The notes beneath the pieces were generated by a model. It did no database searches, was not told where the DNA came from, and saw nothing but the letters and a program-made list of their open reading frames with translations. Positions 20,001-27,188 of a stretch of 37,262 nucleotides of DNA are shown one piece after another; position 1 is the first letter of the stretch; each line of letters opens with the position of its first letter. The translations under genes were made by a program, and so were the position numbers. Origin of the DNA: an uncultured Muribaculaceae bacterium (GTDB lineage Bacteria > Bacteroidota > Bacteroidia > Bacteroidales > Muribaculaceae); contig CAMWTV010000002.1 in the NCBI GenBank assembly GCA_947177215.1, forward strand, positions 1-37,262, given 5' to 3'.

Positions 20001-21045
20001 ATTTGTCAAACAACATCATGTTGTTGTCGATATAATCCACGCCGCCGAAATATGAGCCTACCCACACCCCTCCGTCACGGTCGGCCAGAAGCGAATAAAC
20101 CGCGTTGTCAGAAATGGAATATTTGTCGAAATAGTTGTGACTCAGATGCGAAAGCAGCGAGTTTTTAACAATGTCGTAAACATACAGACCGCTTTCGGTG
20201 GCAATCCATATCTCTCCGGGGCCATAAAACATTATGCTGCGCATATAAGGCACACGCCCCGACTCGTCGGCATCGAACACCACACGCGCCTCGCCGGTGT
20301 GGATGTCGATCGAATGCAGCCCACGCTTCTCGGTCGCCACATAGAGCTTGTCGCCCTTGATAGCCAGATCGTTGACTATCGCCGATGAGAAATAACGGTT
20401 GCCATCGCTGTTTTTTACGCCTTTTATGGTCTTGAGGTTGTCGTCAGAATAAAATATCCCCGCGCCGAAAGCCCCGATCCACATCCGTCCGTTGAGGTCA
20501 CATGCCACACGGTTTATCATGCCCACTCTCGGGTCGATAGTGTCGATCAAAGCCCTGAGTTTCCCGGTTTTCTTGTTATACGAATAAACCCCGTCGGTGT
20601 CAGCAACCAGAATTATATTGCCGCGGCCGTCATCGGTCACCTGCATTATCCGTGTAGTCAGAGCGTGGTTCTTGTCGGTAACAACCGAGAAACGCTCAAG
20701 CCTTTCGGTCACAGGGTCGTAGATAAATCCCCCGTTATGGGCGCCGACCCATATCAGGCCGTCAGGATCCTCATACAGCGCCGACACGAAACTGCACGCC
20801 TCAGGCCCGCTGGCCGGAATTTTTATGAAACTCGACCCGTCGAAGCGGTTGAGCCCGTCTTTGGTTCCGAACCACATGAACCCCTGCGAATCCTGGAGCA
20901 TGCAGTTTACGGTGTTCTGCGACAGACCGTTCTTTATGTCATAGTGGTCAAAATATAGGCGGTGAGCAACACCGCCTATAGCCCCCATGGGGGCTGCCGC
21001 CGCAACGGCGGCAATCAGAATCCGTTTTATGAATCGGTAAATCAT
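17044..21045 (-). CDS. Hybrid two-component system sensor/regulator (HTCS)
   Basis: 1333 aa; N-terminal propeller repeats, Y_Y_Y-like region, NVAHEIRTPLTL HisKA, GTGLGLAYA HATPase, VVSDVMMPDIDG receiver, C-terminal AraC HTH. Confidence 0.97.
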   Translation of the reverse strand: MIYRFIKRILIAAVAAAAPMGAIGGVAHRLYFDHYDIKNGLSQNTVNCMLQDSQGFMWFGTKDGLNRFDGSSFIKIPASGPEACSFVSALYEDPDGLIWVGAHNGGFIYDPVTERLERFSVVTDKNHALTTRIMQVTDDGRGNIILVADTDGVYSYNKKTGKLRALIDTIDPRVGMINRVACDLNGRMWIGAFGAGIFYSDDNLKTIKGVKNSDGNRYFSSAIVNDLAIKGDKLYVATEKRGLHSIDIHTGEARVVFDADESGRVPYMRSIMFYGPGEIWIATESGLYVYDIVKNSLLSHLSHNYFDKYSISDNAVYSLLADRDGGVWVGSYFGGVDYIDNNMMLFDKYYPDSSKGSLRGQRVREICRDNATGKLYIGSEDNGLSCYDPEADSFSAVEGIDNKNIHGICIDGRDLWVGTFSEGLKVKNLETGKVREFRSATPCRLISDYVFKVIRTLHGDMLVGTLSGMQRYNRETGKFEDVPELRDYFIYDILEDSQGSLWAATYNAGLFYRRGGESRWRNFTADCRQPDMLPSDMVYGVYEDREHNVWVMTQDGACVYNPKNGSFDRSYLGIDRIDGVVYQVVEDDYGRYWLTTNHGLYCLDKKSRSLRRFSMSDGLPTNQFNYNSSLKTADGKIYFGTIDGMISFEPLRFAFNSIQQTPFISEFYLHGKLVRPGEDGSPLAKSIAMTDELDLGSDQNSIAMKIVTLRYAAPGVQRIKYKLEGFDKGWRYTTLSDAMLSYPNLDYGTYTLKVAAYNEHDEDAHKMLQLRIRIATPFYVSWWAIAVYIVLGCGMIYFIFYHYRRYSQLANQRYLEHYKQEKEREAYDSKIKFFTNVAHEIRTPLTLIKAPLDYVSKSKAVAGDHEAQENLDVINLNVDRLLLLANQLLDFRKMESGKFQIHKQLADVKAIVESCVTRFMPTVESAGKTLEISLPDGPVEAVVDSEAITKIVSNLFTNAIKYGRSYIRVSLGVDNGNFVFSIANDGDVVAADKREEIFTLFTRLGTNKPNVSGTGLGLAYARSLAQMHDGTLAMGDSMSENVFVLTVPVEAAPDAEPAEETVANLEHMLRRNEETVSILLVDDNMEMLSFLEKKLIAQNYRVIKASDGREALSLLAGEYVDIVVSDVMMPDIDGLELVKRLKSDISYSHIPVILLTAKTRMEDKLTGLDSGADAYIEKPFAVEYLIANIAMLLRNRERMRHRLESMPLTKVDAKGLNKVDEEFLRKINEIIQSNFNNPEFSMEDIISAMGMSRTTFYRKIKGLLDLNPNDYIKMERLKRAAQLFREGHVSVSEVCYMVGFSSPGYFAKCFQKQFGMSPKDYIAQNGKKASPAN

Positions 21046-21081
21046 CCGGGCGCTGACTTCTGAATTATTTCACTTATCCCC

Positions 21082-22212
21082 TCAGAGAGCGATCTGCTGC
21101 ATAGAGGTTGTCGGGCCGGCCACAGAAAGATTGCCGTCGCCGTCAATCTCCACACGGTCTATGAACACCACCCTTTCGCCGGGATTCGATTTCACACGGC
21201 CATGATAAACCGTATAAAGAGTGCTGTCAGGCATGGCAACAACCATATTGTGGCCGGTGCCCATAACATCTCCGCCGCGGCTCACATTCTCCTGAAGCAC
21301 CGGATTCGATGCCGACTTCTCAAACGGCCCCAGCGGATTGTCGGCTGTGGCATAACCCACCGCATAATGGCCTCCGCCATAAAAGTTGGCCGAATACATC
21401 ATATAATATTTCCCGCCATACGGAAAAATAAACGAACCCTCAGTCCAGCGGCGGTTGGCCTCTCCCGATGTAGCGCTGCGGCTTTCCCATTCCGACTGCA
21501 CATCGGCAATCTCGGTAGGAGGTGCAAGCAGCCTCACAGGTTCACCCACAATACCCGAAAAATCGGGTTTAAGCTCAACGCCGTAAATCCAGCTCTCCTC
21601 GATCTCGTCAAAGACACCCGCCCTCCTCAGGCTGTCGGCAATCTCGCTCTCTACCGGATGCTTGTAACAGCAGCGGGAAAAATAAAGATACATCTTGCCC
21701 GACTGGTCGTCAAACAGCACATTGGCATCGATAACAGGATAGGCCGACTCGAAAATCGGACGGTTATACAGATCGGTGAAAGGCCCTGCGGCACTGTCGG
21801 CCACAGCAACACCTATCTGGAAATTCTCCTCCTCATGGTTCGGATTGTTACGCGAATTGGCACTGTAAAGCATATAAAACCGACCGTCGCGCTCATACAC
21901 TTCGGGCGCCCAGAAACAGCTCTCGTTCCACTGTCCCTCGCCGGCCCCCTTGTAAACCTGGCCACACGGCGTCCATTCAACAAGATCGTCCGACACAAAA
22001 GCCTCGAAACCGTCGTCAAGCGATGTGCCATACATATAGAACCTTCCGTCGGAAGCATGCAGCAGAAACGGATCGCCGAATTTCATCGGCAGCGGATTGA
22101 CCAGCTCGCTGATCTTCCTCTCCTCACCGGCCTTACGGCCACATCCCGTAAAAATCATCCCACCCGAAATCATGGCGAAAGCCATTAAAACGCACAAAAA
22201 TTGTTTTCTCAT
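21082..22212 (-). CDS. GH43 family glycoside hydrolase lipoprotein
   Basis: LVNPLPMKFGDPFLLHASDGRFYMYGTS, FWAPEVYERDGRFYMLYS, VIDANVLFDD, TEGSFIFPYGGKYYMMYS: all three GH43 catalytic positions recognisable; lipobox SGGMIFTGC. Confidence 0.88.
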   Translation of the reverse strand: MRKQFLCVLMAFAMISGGMIFTGCGRKAGEERKISELVNPLPMKFGDPFLLHASDGRFYMYGTSLDDGFEAFVSDDLVEWTPCGQVYKGAGEGQWNESCFWAPEVYERDGRFYMLYSANSRNNPNHEEENFQIGVAVADSAAGPFTDLYNRPIFESAYPVIDANVLFDDQSGKMYLYFSRCCYKHPVESEIADSLRRAGVFDEIEESWIYGVELKPDFSGIVGEPVRLLAPPTEIADVQSEWESRSATSGEANRRWTEGSFIFPYGGKYYMMYSANFYGGGHYAVGYATADNPLGPFEKSASNPVLQENVSRGGDVMGTGHNMVVAMPDSTLYTVYHGRVKSNPGERVVFIDRVEIDGDGNLSVAGPTTSMQQIAL

Positions 22213-22267
22213 GATATTCTTTTTTCATAGCGCCAACCCACAGCTGACGGCGCAGTTTCAGTAACTG

Positions 22268-22275
22268 CAAAATTA
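22268..22275 (-). promoter_or_regulatory. Putative -7 element TAATTTTG for the GH43-HTCS operon
   Basis: Plus strand CAAAATTA upstream of the start at 22212. Confidence 0.45.
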
Positions 22276-22397
22276 GCGGTTTTGTCCCGTTTTTTATTGC
22301 AATAATTATCCCGAATAATATAAAAACCGTCTCTCAGGTCGCCCCAACCGCATTATCCGCCCATATGCCGCCCCTGCCGGGCCTACATCTCAACATC

Positions 22398-22877
22398 TCA
22401 CAACGACAGATGCAACACCGGATAAGGCCTTCCGGCATCATCTGACTCATCCCGTCCAACCACCCGGAACCCCTTCGACAGATAAAAACCGAGCGCCTGA
22501 CCATTCTGCTCATTCACATCCACACACGTGGCTCCACGCTCCATGGCAAACTTGACCAGAGCCGAACCAAAGCCGGCCCCAAGCCTGTCGCTGTCAACAA
22601 ACAGCATCTCTATCTTATCACCCGACAGACCGATAAAAGCAACATGCCTCCCGCGCTCCAACGCTGCAAACAGCCTGACCGCCGGAAAATAGACCGGCAC
22701 AATCACCTTACCGATCTCCCTTATAACCTCCTCGGTCAGAAATCCATGGGTAGCGCGCACCGACCGCTCCCATATCTGCGCCAGCGCCCCATACTCCCCC
22801 TCACCACATTCCACAATCACCATATCCCCAGCACTATCATTTTCATCTATCATTTCTTGCAACAGGCATTTATACAA
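22398..22877 (-). CDS. GNAT family N-acetyltransferase
   Basis: MLFVDSDRLGAGFGSALVKFAMERGATCVDVNEQNGQALGFYLSKGFRVVGR. Confidence 0.9.
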   Translation of the reverse strand: MYKCLLQEMIDENDSAGDMVIVECGEGEYGALAQIWERSVRATHGFLTEEVIREIGKVIVPVYFPAVRLFAALERGRHVAFIGLSGDKIEMLFVDSDRLGAGFGSALVKFAMERGATCVDVNEQNGQALGFYLSKGFRVVGRDESDDAGRPYPVLHLSL

Positions 22878-22934
22878 ATTTAAAACTTAAACGCAGTTAC
22901 AAAAGGCAACAACATCTTTTAAACACACCGGCTA

Positions 22935-23987
22935 TTACCTAACTGTAATCTTGTATTCACGATTATAACTTAAATTACTCTCATGGGCATAATTCTTTTG
23001 TTTAAAATTCTGGCAACTCATAGCATCAGACAACCGGGGAAACTGTTTTGTGCCTTTTGTTTTATATAGTATGCAGATCGATGTATCATACCGGTCATTA
23101 AATCTGTACCGGTCGCACATCGTGCAATATTTGATACCTAATCCTGATTCTGCCAATTTTGAAAACGCGAAATCCCGATCTATGTAATCATTAGATTCAA
23201 TCCGAAACCTGGAATTTTCAATTTCAGCAGGATTAGGACTCAAACATTTACCATAATCCTCTGGTCTATCACCATGGAAAAAGCCTTTTGAATCTATCCA
23301 AAAACGGTATTTCGGCGCTTGGTGCTCTTTGTCGGGTTTTTCAGAATAAACTCTAAAATTATAGAATCTGATTTTATCTTTTTGCCTCTTCCCCCAACGT
23401 AAAGCACAGACCTCATCTTCTTTAATTGACAAAGTTGATACTATCTGATCAATATCGTCCTCTGACTCAATACGTATTTCAATTATGCGATAATTTAAAT
23501 TAAGTTTTTCTTCAGTTGATTTGTGTGTCACACATATTTCAATAATAACAGGAGGTCTGTTTCTCTCTCGATTGTATATAAACAAATCAGCTCTGTATTT
23601 ACCAATCATTACCTCCTCCTCACATTGGTTATAATACTGTTTCAGATCATACTCTTTCGTAGAATGCCAACTACACGGGCAACTTGCCCCTAATGGACAT
23701 TCAGCAACATTGCATATCAATTTAGGATGGAACCGAATAGTAAACTGAGGCGCCTTATTAAAGCATTCGCATATCCGTGTTTTCGCAATCTTATGAAGAT
23801 ATGTTTCATATGAACAGTTCTCCAGATTGCCCTTATGGGCGAAATGCCACTTCCTTTTACAACCTTGCCGTGGAATCATCACAAGACCACAACAGGGACA
23901 ACTGTATTCATCTCCTTTAACAGCATCTTTTACATTAATCAATTGCGACCTCTTATCAATCGCATAGGAATAATCTTGCCTCGCCAT
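22935..23987 (-). CDS. CoiA-like protein: N-terminal Zn-ribbon, PD-(D/E)XK-like nuclease core, C-terminal Cys cluster
   Basis: CPCCGLVMIPRQGCKRKWHFAHKGNLENCSYETYLHKIAK; RADLFIYNRERNRPPVIIEICVTHKSTEEKL; CTMCDRY...CILYKTKGTKQFPRLSDAMSCQNF. Confidence 0.7.
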   Translation of the reverse strand: MARQDYSYAIDKRSQLINVKDAVKGDEYSCPCCGLVMIPRQGCKRKWHFAHKGNLENCSYETYLHKIAKTRICECFNKAPQFTIRFHPKLICNVAECPLGASCPCSWHSTKEYDLKQYYNQCEEEVMIGKYRADLFIYNRERNRPPVIIEICVTHKSTEEKLNLNYRIIEIRIESEDDIDQIVSTLSIKEDEVCALRWGKRQKDKIRFYNFRVYSEKPDKEHQAPKYRFWIDSKGFFHGDRPEDYGKCLSPNPAEIENSRFRIESNDYIDRDFAFSKLAESGLGIKYCTMCDRYRFNDRYDTSICILYKTKGTKQFPRLSDAMSCQNFKQKNYAHESNLSYNREYKITVR

Positions 23988-23991
23988 CTTA

Positions 23992-24486
23992 TCACATGTC
24001 TACTAAGTCAATTTTTTTACCTAACGATGCTGCAATTTTCGACAATATATCGATCCCTACCGAATATTTACCGTTCTCTATTCTACTTAAATTAGCAGCA
24101 TCTATCCCAACTAAGCTTGCAAGATCACGAGCTTCAATACCCCGTTCGGTTCTTATTTGACGTATTCTGTTGCCAATTCGAGTCCGTTCACCTTGACGGT
24201 TGCCTGAACTCATACCCATAAGGGATATCCCGTTTAACATCGCATCCCTCCAGATATTATTGATCATAAGTTCTTTATCATTCGAATAATTTTTATCAAA
24301 AATATATTCTATCATACGCAGTTCATAGTCTCGTATTTCTTGACTCATATACATTCCTACTTGACAAAGCACCTGAAATACTTCACCATCTGGAGCTGTA
24401 ACCTCTACAATTTTAGAATCCAAAACATTAGCTTTGGTTTTAATCTCTCTATCTGAAAAAACTTTGTGATTATTTTTCATATTCAT
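23992..24486 (-). CDS. XRE-family HTH transcriptional regulator with about 100-aa N-terminal extension
   Basis: IGNRIRQIRTERGIEARDLASLVGIDAANLSRIENGKYSVGIDILSKIAASLGKKIDLV; stop lies 4 nt from the start of the CoiA-like gene. Confidence 0.88.
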   Translation of the reverse strand: MNMKNNHKVFSDREIKTKANVLDSKIVEVTAPDGEVFQVLCQVGMYMSQEIRDYELRMIEYIFDKNYSNDKELMINNIWRDAMLNGISLMGMSSGNRQGERTRIGNRIRQIRTERGIEARDLASLVGIDAANLSRIENGKYSVGIDILSKIAASLGKKIDLVDM

Positions 24487-24533
24487 CTCTCTATTCTATA
24501 TCTATTGCTGACACCTTCAAGAGTCAGACGCCA

Positions 24534-24541
24534 CAAAGTTA
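24534..24541 (-). promoter_or_regulatory. Putative -7 element TAACTTTG for the XRE/CoiA-like operon
   Basis: Plus strand CAAAGTTA upstream of the 24486 start. Confidence 0.5.
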
Positions 24542-24545
24542 TATA

Positions 24546-24585
24546 TAAAATTCCAAATTGTTAAATACGCCAATTTGAAATTTTA
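24546..24585. promoter_or_regulatory. Inverted-repeat operator candidate in the XRE promoter
   Basis: TAAAATTCCAAATTG-N10-CAATTTGAAATTTTA, 15-bp arms with one mismatch. Confidence 0.65.
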
Positions 24586-24665
24586 AAACATGACATTGTT
24601 CACATTACAAAATAGACCCATCAATCACTACACAAGAAGCACCCTGAACAGTATAAACAGTAAAA

Positions 24666-24703
24666 GTGGAGAATATCTTTTACAACGTTCTCCGCTATTT
24701 TTA
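24666..24703 (+). terminator. Hairpin followed by a T-tract
   Basis: GTGGAGAA-N14-TTCTCCGC then TATTTTT. Confidence 0.5.
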
Positions 24704-24765
24704 AGAACTGTATAATAAAAAGATGTGTTAATAATCTAGACAGTACAACAATTATCACTCTCAAA

Positions 24766-24799
24766 AACTTTAAAGTTCAAAATAATTGTCGTAAATTTG
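24766..24799 (+). promoter_or_regulatory. Promoter of the 44-aa/163-aa operon with overlapping palindrome
   Basis: -7 TAAATTTG (24792-24799); perfect 12-bp palindrome AACTTTAAAGTT (24766-24777) at the -33 position. Confidence 0.5.
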
Positions 24800-24823
24800 C
24801 AGCGAACCATAAAGCCAACTAAT

Positions 24824-24958
24824 ATGACTCGAAACATCACCATCAAAAATCCCTCTCAAAAGATGATTCAAGTCTTTGATGCTTTGAGAGAAAAGAAGCA
24901 ACAGCAGATTAAAAAGCTGACTGCAAAAAAGCAATGTACATTCACTATTGTAGTGTAA
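24824..24958 (+). CDS. Small basic protein (44 aa), absent from the supplied ORF track
   Basis: MTRNITIKNPSQKMIQVFDALREKKQQQIKKLTAKKQCTFTIVV*; good promoter upstream; its TAA directly abuts the ATG of the next ORF. Confidence 0.7.
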   Translation: MTRNITIKNPSQKMIQVFDALREKKQQQIKKLTAKKQCTFTIVV

Positions 24959-25450
24959 ATGGATTTATCCTTTGACATAATAAATTCGGAGGGCGATCAT
25001 ATAATGGTCGCCCTCTCGTATTATGACAGTGAAACCGTCAGAATCTTTTCTACAGACCCTTTGACATTAACTCTTGTATTTTATGATGTTGCATTGATTA
25101 GGAGGGCCGGAGAAAGATATGTTGGCTACAAAGTATTGTTTGCTATTTCTGATACACTCGCCAAATTTATGGAGGAGAACGAAGATGCCGTTCTCTGCTT
25201 CTATTGTGATGCAAGTACAGATGTTCGCAGAAACCATGAGAATATGTTGCCTCAAGAATATCGAAGCAGACTATTCTCCCGTATGTTTGAACTTTATGTT
25301 AAATCTCATAAAATGTCTGAGTTGATAAATCATAGAGTAGAGATAGAAGACCCGGACGACCCGACTAACAGACAATTTGCACATTTTATTTGTCGCAAAG
25401 AACATAAAGATGCTGTTGCTGCAATGGGACAACTGTTAATGCAAAAGTAA
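24959..25450 (+). CDS. Uncharacterised 163-aa protein (possibly DUF6169-like)
   Basis: MDLSFDIINSEGDHIMVALSYYDSETVRIFSTDPLTLTLVFYDV...; complete ORF contiguous with the 44-aa ORF. Confidence 0.75.
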   Translation: MDLSFDIINSEGDHIMVALSYYDSETVRIFSTDPLTLTLVFYDVALIRRAGERYVGYKVLFAISDTLAKFMEENEDAVLCFYCDASTDVRRNHENMLPQEYRSRLFSRMFELYVKSHKMSELINHRVEIEDPDDPTNRQFAHFICRKEHKDAVAAMGQLLMQK

Positions 25451-25578
25451 AGGCCAGAAAAGATCCAATAAAGTAGTTAAATATCATAAAACTCAATCTC
25501 ATCGCTTTGATTCAACAACAGCTCGTTTCGTGTAACATCATGTATATATGATGATTACCGGAATGTATCAGACTCTTG

Positions 25579-26595
25579 TCAGCGGCGCCCGCCGGTTAGA
25601 AGAAGGGTAAGGCGAGGGAAACAGCGGTGTAGAAAAATGGATATGCACCAGGTTGAGAGAACCAGCAAGAGCCAGGTGAGGAGATAGGAGAGCAGGCTGG
25701 TAGGTAGGGTCGTGACGCCGATAAGGGTGGATACAGTTTTACGCAAGAGTGTACAGTAGAGGGAGTGCGCTGCATAGATGATGAAGGTGGCACTCACGAG
25801 CGACTGAAACCATTTTGTCCGCCCCCAGCCTGTGGTGGAAATTTTACATGCCGCATTATAGAATACATTGATTCCTAATAAGTTGCGAGCAATTTGCAGA
25901 GTATAGGTGACGTGGGATATTGTGGGAATGAAAGTCAGGAGGAGTGTAACGATGATGAAAAAAAGTAAGGATATGCGGGATGTTGAAAGGTTGATTTGTT
26001 GTCGGGTAATAAGCGCTCCAACAGAGAAATATTCCAGTCCATAGAGATTGTAATTGCCCGCTATCAAGACTGCGAAAACACATGGGAGTATCCATCGTTT
26101 TGATGCAAGAAGCCATGCCACAGGTGAAAGAATAACTATGACGATAAGATTTCGGATAAACCAAAAGGCAAATTCATAGGGAAACCCATCATTAAGATTC
26201 CAGAATCCGCACAGAAACCTCTCGGGATCGATGCCGTGGGCAGTCACTACTCCAAACCCCGGATATCCTAAAAATTTAGCTTTTACGAATAAAGTACCGG
26301 CGGCTATGAGGTTCCAAAGTAAGTACGGAACAAGAAGCGACCGCACGCGCCTGCACAGCTTCTCCTTATAAATCCGCGGGGTGAATCTCTCCACACCTCT
26401 AAAAAACAGATAGCCCGACAAGACGAAGAAAACCGGCACACAAGCTGCTGCTACACTGCTTCCAAATTCTAAAACCTTTGCACCCAGAGGGGAGATATCA
26501 TCGTAATCTGCGATAAATGATGAGTGGATGAGAACCACGCCCAACATTAGCAGGAGTTTCTCAATATCTATAGCGCGATTAAAGGATGTAGCCAT
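25579..26595 (-). CDS. Acyltransferase 3 family integral membrane protein
   Basis: RAIDIEKLLLMLGVVLIHSSF, CVPVFFVLSGYLFFRG, LLVPYLLWNLIAAG; multiple TM segments. Confidence 0.88.
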   Translation of the reverse strand: MATSFNRAIDIEKLLLMLGVVLIHSSFIADYDDISPLGAKVLEFGSSVAAACVPVFFVLSGYLFFRGVERFTPRIYKEKLCRRVRSLLVPYLLWNLIAAGTLFVKAKFLGYPGFGVVTAHGIDPERFLCGFWNLNDGFPYEFAFWFIRNLIVIVILSPVAWLLASKRWILPCVFAVLIAGNYNLYGLEYFSVGALITRQQINLSTSRISLLFFIIVTLLLTFIPTISHVTYTLQIARNLLGINVFYNAACKISTTGWGRTKWFQSLVSATFIIYAAHSLYCTLLRKTVSTLIGVTTLPTSLLSYLLTWLLLVLSTWCISIFLHRCFPRLTLLLTGGRR

Positions 26596-26795
26596 TTCAA
26601 CGGGCTCTATTTATGTAAGTACGGCAACCCACATCTTAAGGAAGAGGGCTATTTTGGATTATACAAAAACGAAAAACGTAAATAACTCGGAAATATGAGT
26701 CTATTCCGGAAACGCTTCAACCGAGTTTTGCTGCTGACCAATAAAAACACCCAACTTTGTCCGTTTTGGGTGCAAAATTGGGTATATATACAACA

Positions 26796-26816
26796 AAAGC
26801 CTGATAATCAGGCTTT
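26796..26816 (-). terminator. Hairpin downstream of tRNA-Ser
   Basis: Plus strand AAAGCCTGATAATCAGGCTTT, 10-bp arms, just past the tRNA 3' end. Confidence 0.7.
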
Positions 26817-26820
26817 ATTG

Positions 26821-26905
26821 CGGAGAGAGAGGGATTCGAACCCCCGGAGGTGTGACCCTCAACGGTTTTCAAGACCGCCGCAATCGACCACTCTGCCATC
26901 TCTCC
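26821..26905 (-). tRNA. tRNA-Ser (anticodon UGA)
   Basis: GGAGAGATGGCAGAGTGGTCGATTGCGGCGGTCTTGAAAACCGTTGAGGGTCACACCTCCGGGGGTTCGAATCCCTCTCTCTCCG: class II long variable arm, GGTTCGAATCC T-arm, TGA anticodon, acceptor pairs. Confidence 0.96.
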
Positions 26906-26942
26906 AGAAATATCAAATAACGATGTTTCGCTTTTGCAAGTG

Positions 26943-26973
26943 CAAAGGTATAACTTTTTTTTGAATCACGCAA
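26943..26973 (-). promoter_or_regulatory. Promoter of tRNA-Ser (TTG-N20-TACCTTTG)
   Basis: Plus strand CAAAGGTA (26943-26950) and CAA (26971-26973). Confidence 0.5.
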
Positions 26974-27188
26974 TAGCCCGACAATATTTTTGACAAAAAA
27001 GATTGTCATAGGGTCGCGACCGCATGGTCGCACACTCAAAAAAGCAATCATATCATCGCCAACGACACCGCGTGGTCATTATCTTGGCATCAGGCCGCAA
27101 AACAGAACCGCTGCCGGGAAAACAAACCGGAGGCCACACTCCACAACGGGAGGCAGACTCCGGGTAAAAAGTTAGCCGTTCCGGCAAA

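Noticed and set aside
25536-25553. CATCAT-GTATAT-ATGATG palindrome
   Set aside because: Between convergent genes, only 6-bp AT-rich arms, no T-tract; too weak to call
22900-26816. CRISPR array or integrase gene in the island
   Set aside because: No regularly spaced repeats and no tyrosine or serine recombinase motifs found in any ORF
26717-26899. 60-aa minus-strand ORF MAEWSIAAVLKTVEGHTSGGSNPSLSA...
   Set aside because: Translation of the tRNA-Ser gene and its flank, a classic spurious call
27012-27031. GGTCGCGACCGCATGGTCGC nested palindrome
   Set aside because: Short GC-rich hairpin in an intergenic gap downstream of the DUF3127 gene; likely just a terminator-like structure without further support
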